Positions 61,602-64,000 of a stretch of 64,000 nt of DNA are shown in pieces. The notes under the pieces were generated by a model. It saw only the letters and a list, made by a program, of their open reading frames with translations, searched no databases and had not been told where the DNA came from. The DNA comes from Acidimicrobiales bacterium. Its GTDB lineage: Bacteria > Actinomycetota > Acidimicrobiia > Acidimicrobiales > UBA8592. How positions within the stretch are numbered: the stretch's first letter is position 1; each line of letters starts with the position of its first letter. Location of the stretch: positions 62,001-126,000 of the forward strand of contig JACERY010000001.1 of the NCBI GenBank assembly GCA_013912105.1, written 5' to 3'. The position numbers and the translations under genes are program-made.

Positions 61602-62846
61602 CTAACTTGAATCTGGTTTTACTTCTGAAAAGCTCTGAACATTCCGAAGAGCAGGAAAGAATCGCCACCATATTGCTACAACAGCTAATGTTCCAAATCC
61701 CCCAAATAGGATTGCACCAACGAGGCCAAAAGCTGCTGCCGTTAAACCTGACTCCACCGCTCCTAATTCGTTAGAGGCTCCAATAAATACACCTTCGACA
61801 GCTAGCACTCTTCCTCGCATTTCTTCAGGCGTGGCTAGAGGAACGAGACTTGCTCGTATATACACAGAGATAGCATCAGCTCCCGAAAGGATGATTAACG
61901 CTACGAAAGCTAAAATAAAGCTTGAAGACAATCCGAGAACAATTGTTCCGCAGCCGAAAACTGAAACGGCCTTGAGTAATGACTTTCCAATATGCCTGCG
62001 AAGAGGCCGCACTGAAAGAGTAATAGCTACTATCGAAGCACCTATCCCCACACCCGCACGAAGCCAGCCCAGTCCAACTGCCCCTACTCCAAGTCGATCT
62101 TCAGCAATAGCGGGAAGCAACGCTACAGCACCTCCAAAAAGAACTGCCATAAGATCAAGAGATATTGCACCATAGAGCACTGGGCTCTTTTTAATGAATT
62201 TTAACCCTTCTAAAGCATCTCTAAAGGCTTGCTTGCTTCCGCTTGTGCCCAGTTTTTTTATCGCCGATGGCCCTACTGTTAAAAGCAGTAAATTTGCGAT
62301 TCCATAAGAAATAACGGCTGCAAGGTACGGGAATGATCGGCCCAAAACAAATATAAAGCCGAATAAAGCTGGCCCAACAATTATTCCTGCTTGGAAAGCA
62401 ACCGACTTTAATGCGACAACGCGTTCAACAACGTTATCGGGAGACCAGTCAATAGGCAGTGCTCGACTAGCTGGCGTAGCAAAAGCTCTTGCAACTCCGA
62501 ATAAAGCTATAAGTCCAAATATTGGCGTCACAGATGTCGGTTCGGAAGATATGTACAGAAATAGAAAGAAGGATGCGAGTGCTTCAGCTAGTAAAGCCAA
62601 GCTAAACACTTTTCTTCTATCAAAGCGGTCTGCAACCGGTCCTGTGAAAGGAGATAGAAGCGCTAAAGGAAGAAATTCCGCAAGGCCAAGTAAGCCTAGA
62701 TTGAGCTCACTTCCGGTCATATCGTAAACCTGTTTTCCAACTATGGTGATTTGTCCGACAGTTGCTAACGCAGAAAAAAAAGAAGCTATTAAAAGGATCT
62801 TTACTTTGGTAGGAACTTGACCATTAGCGTTTTGTTCTTTTGGCAA
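61602..62846 (-). CDS. Major facilitator superfamily transporter (MFS_3/EntS-like)
   Basis: A membrane transporter of 414 residues with about 12 hydrophobic segments, starting at VKILLIASFFSALATVGQIT. The loop between helices 2 and 3 reads GPVADRFDRRKVF, the MFS motif A (GxxxDRxxRR). PASRALPIDWSPDNVVERVVA in the region of helix 4-5 and EEMRGRVLAVEGVFIGASNE near residue 335 (a second motif A-like turn) are typical of the EntS/MFS_3 subgroup of exporters. The cargo is unknown. It lies 2 bases after the stop of the upstream metallo-beta-lactamase gene (same strand), so the two are probably co-transcribed. Confidence 0.9.
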   Translation of the reverse strand: MPKEQNANGQVPTKVKILLIASFFSALATVGQITIVGKQVYDMTGSELNLGLLGLAEFLPLALLSPFTGPVADRFDRRKVFSLALLAEALASFFLFLYISSEPTSVTPIFGLIALFGVARAFATPASRALPIDWSPDNVVERVVALKSVAFQAGIIVGPALFGFIFVLGRSFPYLAAVISYGIANLLLLTVGPSAIKKLGTSGSKQAFRDALEGLKFIKKSPVLYGAISLDLMAVLFGGAVALLPAIAEDRLGVGAVGLGWLRAGVGIGASIVAITLSVRPLRRHIGKSLLKAVSVFGCGTIVLGLSSSFILAFVALIILSGADAISVYIRASLVPLATPEEMRGRVLAVEGVFIGASNELGAVESGLTAAAFGLVGAILFGGFGTLAVVAIWWRFFPALRNVQSFSEVKPDSS

Positions 62847-62848
62847 AT

Positions 62849-64000
62849 TCAGTCGCCTTGGCTAGATTGCACGATTTGTTCCGATTCTCTCATAGCTGCA
62901 GCGAATATTCCTTTGCTCATTAGACTACTTTCGGCTGACCTTCGAAGTCTATAAATTTCAGATCGTGCTCCATGGACTTTTTTATCATTTGGTGCTGATT
63001 CAGCAGCGAACTCAATTAGATGACATGAAAGGCGAAGGTTACCTTCAGCAGCAAGAGCTACAGCACGTTCAACGAGTTTATTGACTCCCCCAGTTAGAGA
63101 TACGATTTCTTCTGCGAGAGCTTTTTGAGGCGACGGTTTTAGCGAGGCTGGGTCTGCATCCCACCATCCACCATACATACGCCAGATATTGCGAACGACA
63201 AACTCTGGTTCATCATAGAGAGGCTTCAACCATGGGAGTTCTAGCAGATCCTTGTCAACCTTTACCTCGTGAATTATATTATTGAGTTGCTCTCCTCTGT
63301 TCATTAAATCCAAAGTGTCAGAGACTAGTTTTTCTAAAACGTTAGCGATATCTCCGAGAACACGGTTTATACGGTTCTTTCCGGCTATTGGTAACCCATG
63401 TGCAGGCAAAAGCAGTTCTGCACCATATGTCATCATTTGACGTAACGATGCCGCCCACTCGAGAGGATACCTTTGAACCTTTTGCGGGTTACCTGCGTTT
63501 GGGAAAACCCAAATGACTAAGTCACCAGTAACTAGAGTTTTTTGAGATGGTATCCACGCCCAGGTGTGGTCATCAGTCTCGCCTTTCCCATGCATGAATT
63601 CTATATCTAGACTTCCAACTGATAATTTCATTTCATCCTGATAAACAACATCAGGCCATAGAGTTCCTTCTGGAACAAAAAGTTGAGAATCTGTAGTTAA
63701 ACCCATGCCATGCTTGGGAGAAACTCCTCCAAACTGTCTCCTGTTAATTAAAGTATTCCAATTATTCGTCTGGTGATAACGTTCTAGCCTTTTAGGAATA
63801 TTTTCATGGCCAAAAACAGTGGGCTGTCGATAGTTTCGATTTTCAGCGTCTACAGTTATTGCACCTGACCCACCGACATGATCTAGGTGGCCATGAGTAT
63901 AAACAAGCGAGTGAATTGGGTCAGCATTCCACTGGCGTAATGACTCAACTACTGCAAAACCGCTCGCCTCACCACTTGCATCAAATGTTACGAGGCCTTC
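62849..64000 (-). CDS. Metallo-beta-lactamase-fold hydrolase with alkyl-sulfatase dimerisation domain, N-terminus missing
   Basis: A partial gene whose 5' end lies beyond the right window edge. The frame is open through position 64000, giving 383 residues here. An in-frame ATG at 63706 is not the start because the metal-binding motif THGHLDHVGG (63878-63895 for HGHLDH) lies upstream of it in the same frame. Further metal ligands are in GETDDHTW and LLLPAHGLPI. The C-terminal half has LYDEPEFVVRN, GGWWDADPASLKPSPQKAL and GGVNKLVERAVALAAEGNLR, the dimerisation domain of alkyl sulfatases such as SdsA1/BDS1. Whether it hydrolyses sulfate esters or other substrates is not determinable. Confidence 0.88.
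   Translation of the reverse strand, partial: EGLVTFDASGEASGFAVVESLRQWNADPIHSLVYTHGHLDHVGGSGAITVDAENRNYRQPTVFGHENIPKRLERYHQTNNWNTLINRRQFGGVSPKHGMGLTTDSQLFVPEGTLWPDVVYQDEMKLSVGSLDIEFMHGKGETDDHTWAWIPSQKTLVTGDLVIWVFPNAGNPQKVQRYPLEWAASLRQMMTYGAELLLPAHGLPIAGKNRINRVLGDIANVLEKLVSDTLDLMNRGEQLNNIIHEVKVDKDLLELPWLKPLYDEPEFVVRNIWRMYGGWWDADPASLKPSPQKALAEEIVSLTGGVNKLVERAVALAAEGNLRLSCHLIEFAAESAPNDKKVHGARSEIYRLRRSAESSLMSKGIFAAAMRESEQIVQSSQGD

Overview
The window looks like a compact, low-to-mid-GC actinobacterial chromosome, most likely a free-living marine Acidimicrobiia-type organism. This rests on an F420-type luciferase-like oxidoreductase, a methionine aminopeptidase with an actinobacterial Pro-rich N-terminal extension, a split isobutyryl-CoA-mutase-type enzyme with MeaB, CaiB-type CoA transferases, and long acyl-CoA dehydrogenases. 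Genes are tightly packed. Convergent neighbours often end within a few bases of each other or overlap, and GTG and TTG starts are frequent. The taxonomic assignment is inference from gene content; no rRNA is present. Both window ends cut through genes.

Layout. 0-5 kb: a truncated membrane protein, a Nei-type DNA glycosylase overlapping a coproporphyrin/protoheme ferrochelatase, then a GT2 glycosyltransferase coupled to a UDP-galactopyranose-mutase-like flavoprotein. 5-9.5 kb: a topoisomerase IV pair (parC-parE). 9.5-17.5 kb: mostly housekeeping genes (a Cas4/RecB-like nuclease, mutM, nucleoside hydrolase, HtpX, SDR, PhyH dioxygenase, histidine phosphatase, methionine aminopeptidase, MaoC hydratase). 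17.5-22 kb: a CDF metal transporter, an AcuI-like acrylyl-CoA reductase and a two-domain class III CoA transferase. 22-27.3 kb: one 1779-residue secreted repeat protein. 27.6-31.7 kb: an L,D-transpeptidase lipoprotein, an enoyl-CoA-hydratase-fold protein and an unknown protein, all with C-rich codons unlike their neighbours; then a stand-alone HD domain of the CCA-adding-enzyme type, rpmG, rpmB and the relic of an FG-GAP protein. 31.7-42 kb: a fused indolepyruvate:ferredoxin oxidoreductase, tRNA-Arg(CCU), cysS, rlmB, a double-FKBP lipoprotein, a sugar nucleotidyltransferase and a two-component system. 42-51 kb: an ABC-ATPase/AceK fusion divergent from a complete oligopeptide-type ABC importer. 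51-64 kb: acyl-CoA metabolism (LLM oxidoreductase, acyl-CoA synthetase, IcmA-IcmB-MeaB, acyl-CoA dehydrogenase), a UGA-containing selenoprotein gene, two hydrolases, an MFS exporter and a truncated alkyl-sulfatase-like metallo-beta-lactamase.

The two most notable observations are these. (1) At 58944-59975 lies a thioredoxin/TlpA-like gene whose in-frame TGA sits exactly at the redox cysteine position. It is followed by a 7-bp hairpin with a GGU loop at the right distance for a bacterial SECIS element, so this is very probably a selenoprotein that an automatic annotation would split in two. (2) At 42113-44596 an ABC-type ATPase domain is fused to a full isocitrate dehydrogenase kinase/phosphatase (AceK). 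The ABC part keeps Walker A and the signature motif but has lost the Walker B glutamate and the switch histidine, which suggests a nucleotide-sensing rather than a hydrolysing module.

Much of the window serves a lifestyle of taking up peptides or oligomers and breaking down amino acids and branched or short acyl-CoAs. The ABC importer brings in substrates. The indolepyruvate oxidoreductase, acyl-CoA synthetase, acyl-CoA dehydrogenase, MaoC and enoyl-CoA hydratase folds and CoA transferase process acyl-CoAs. The cobalamin-dependent mutase with its MeaB chaperone feeds rearranged acyl-CoAs to central metabolism, where the AceK fusion could control the isocitrate branch point.
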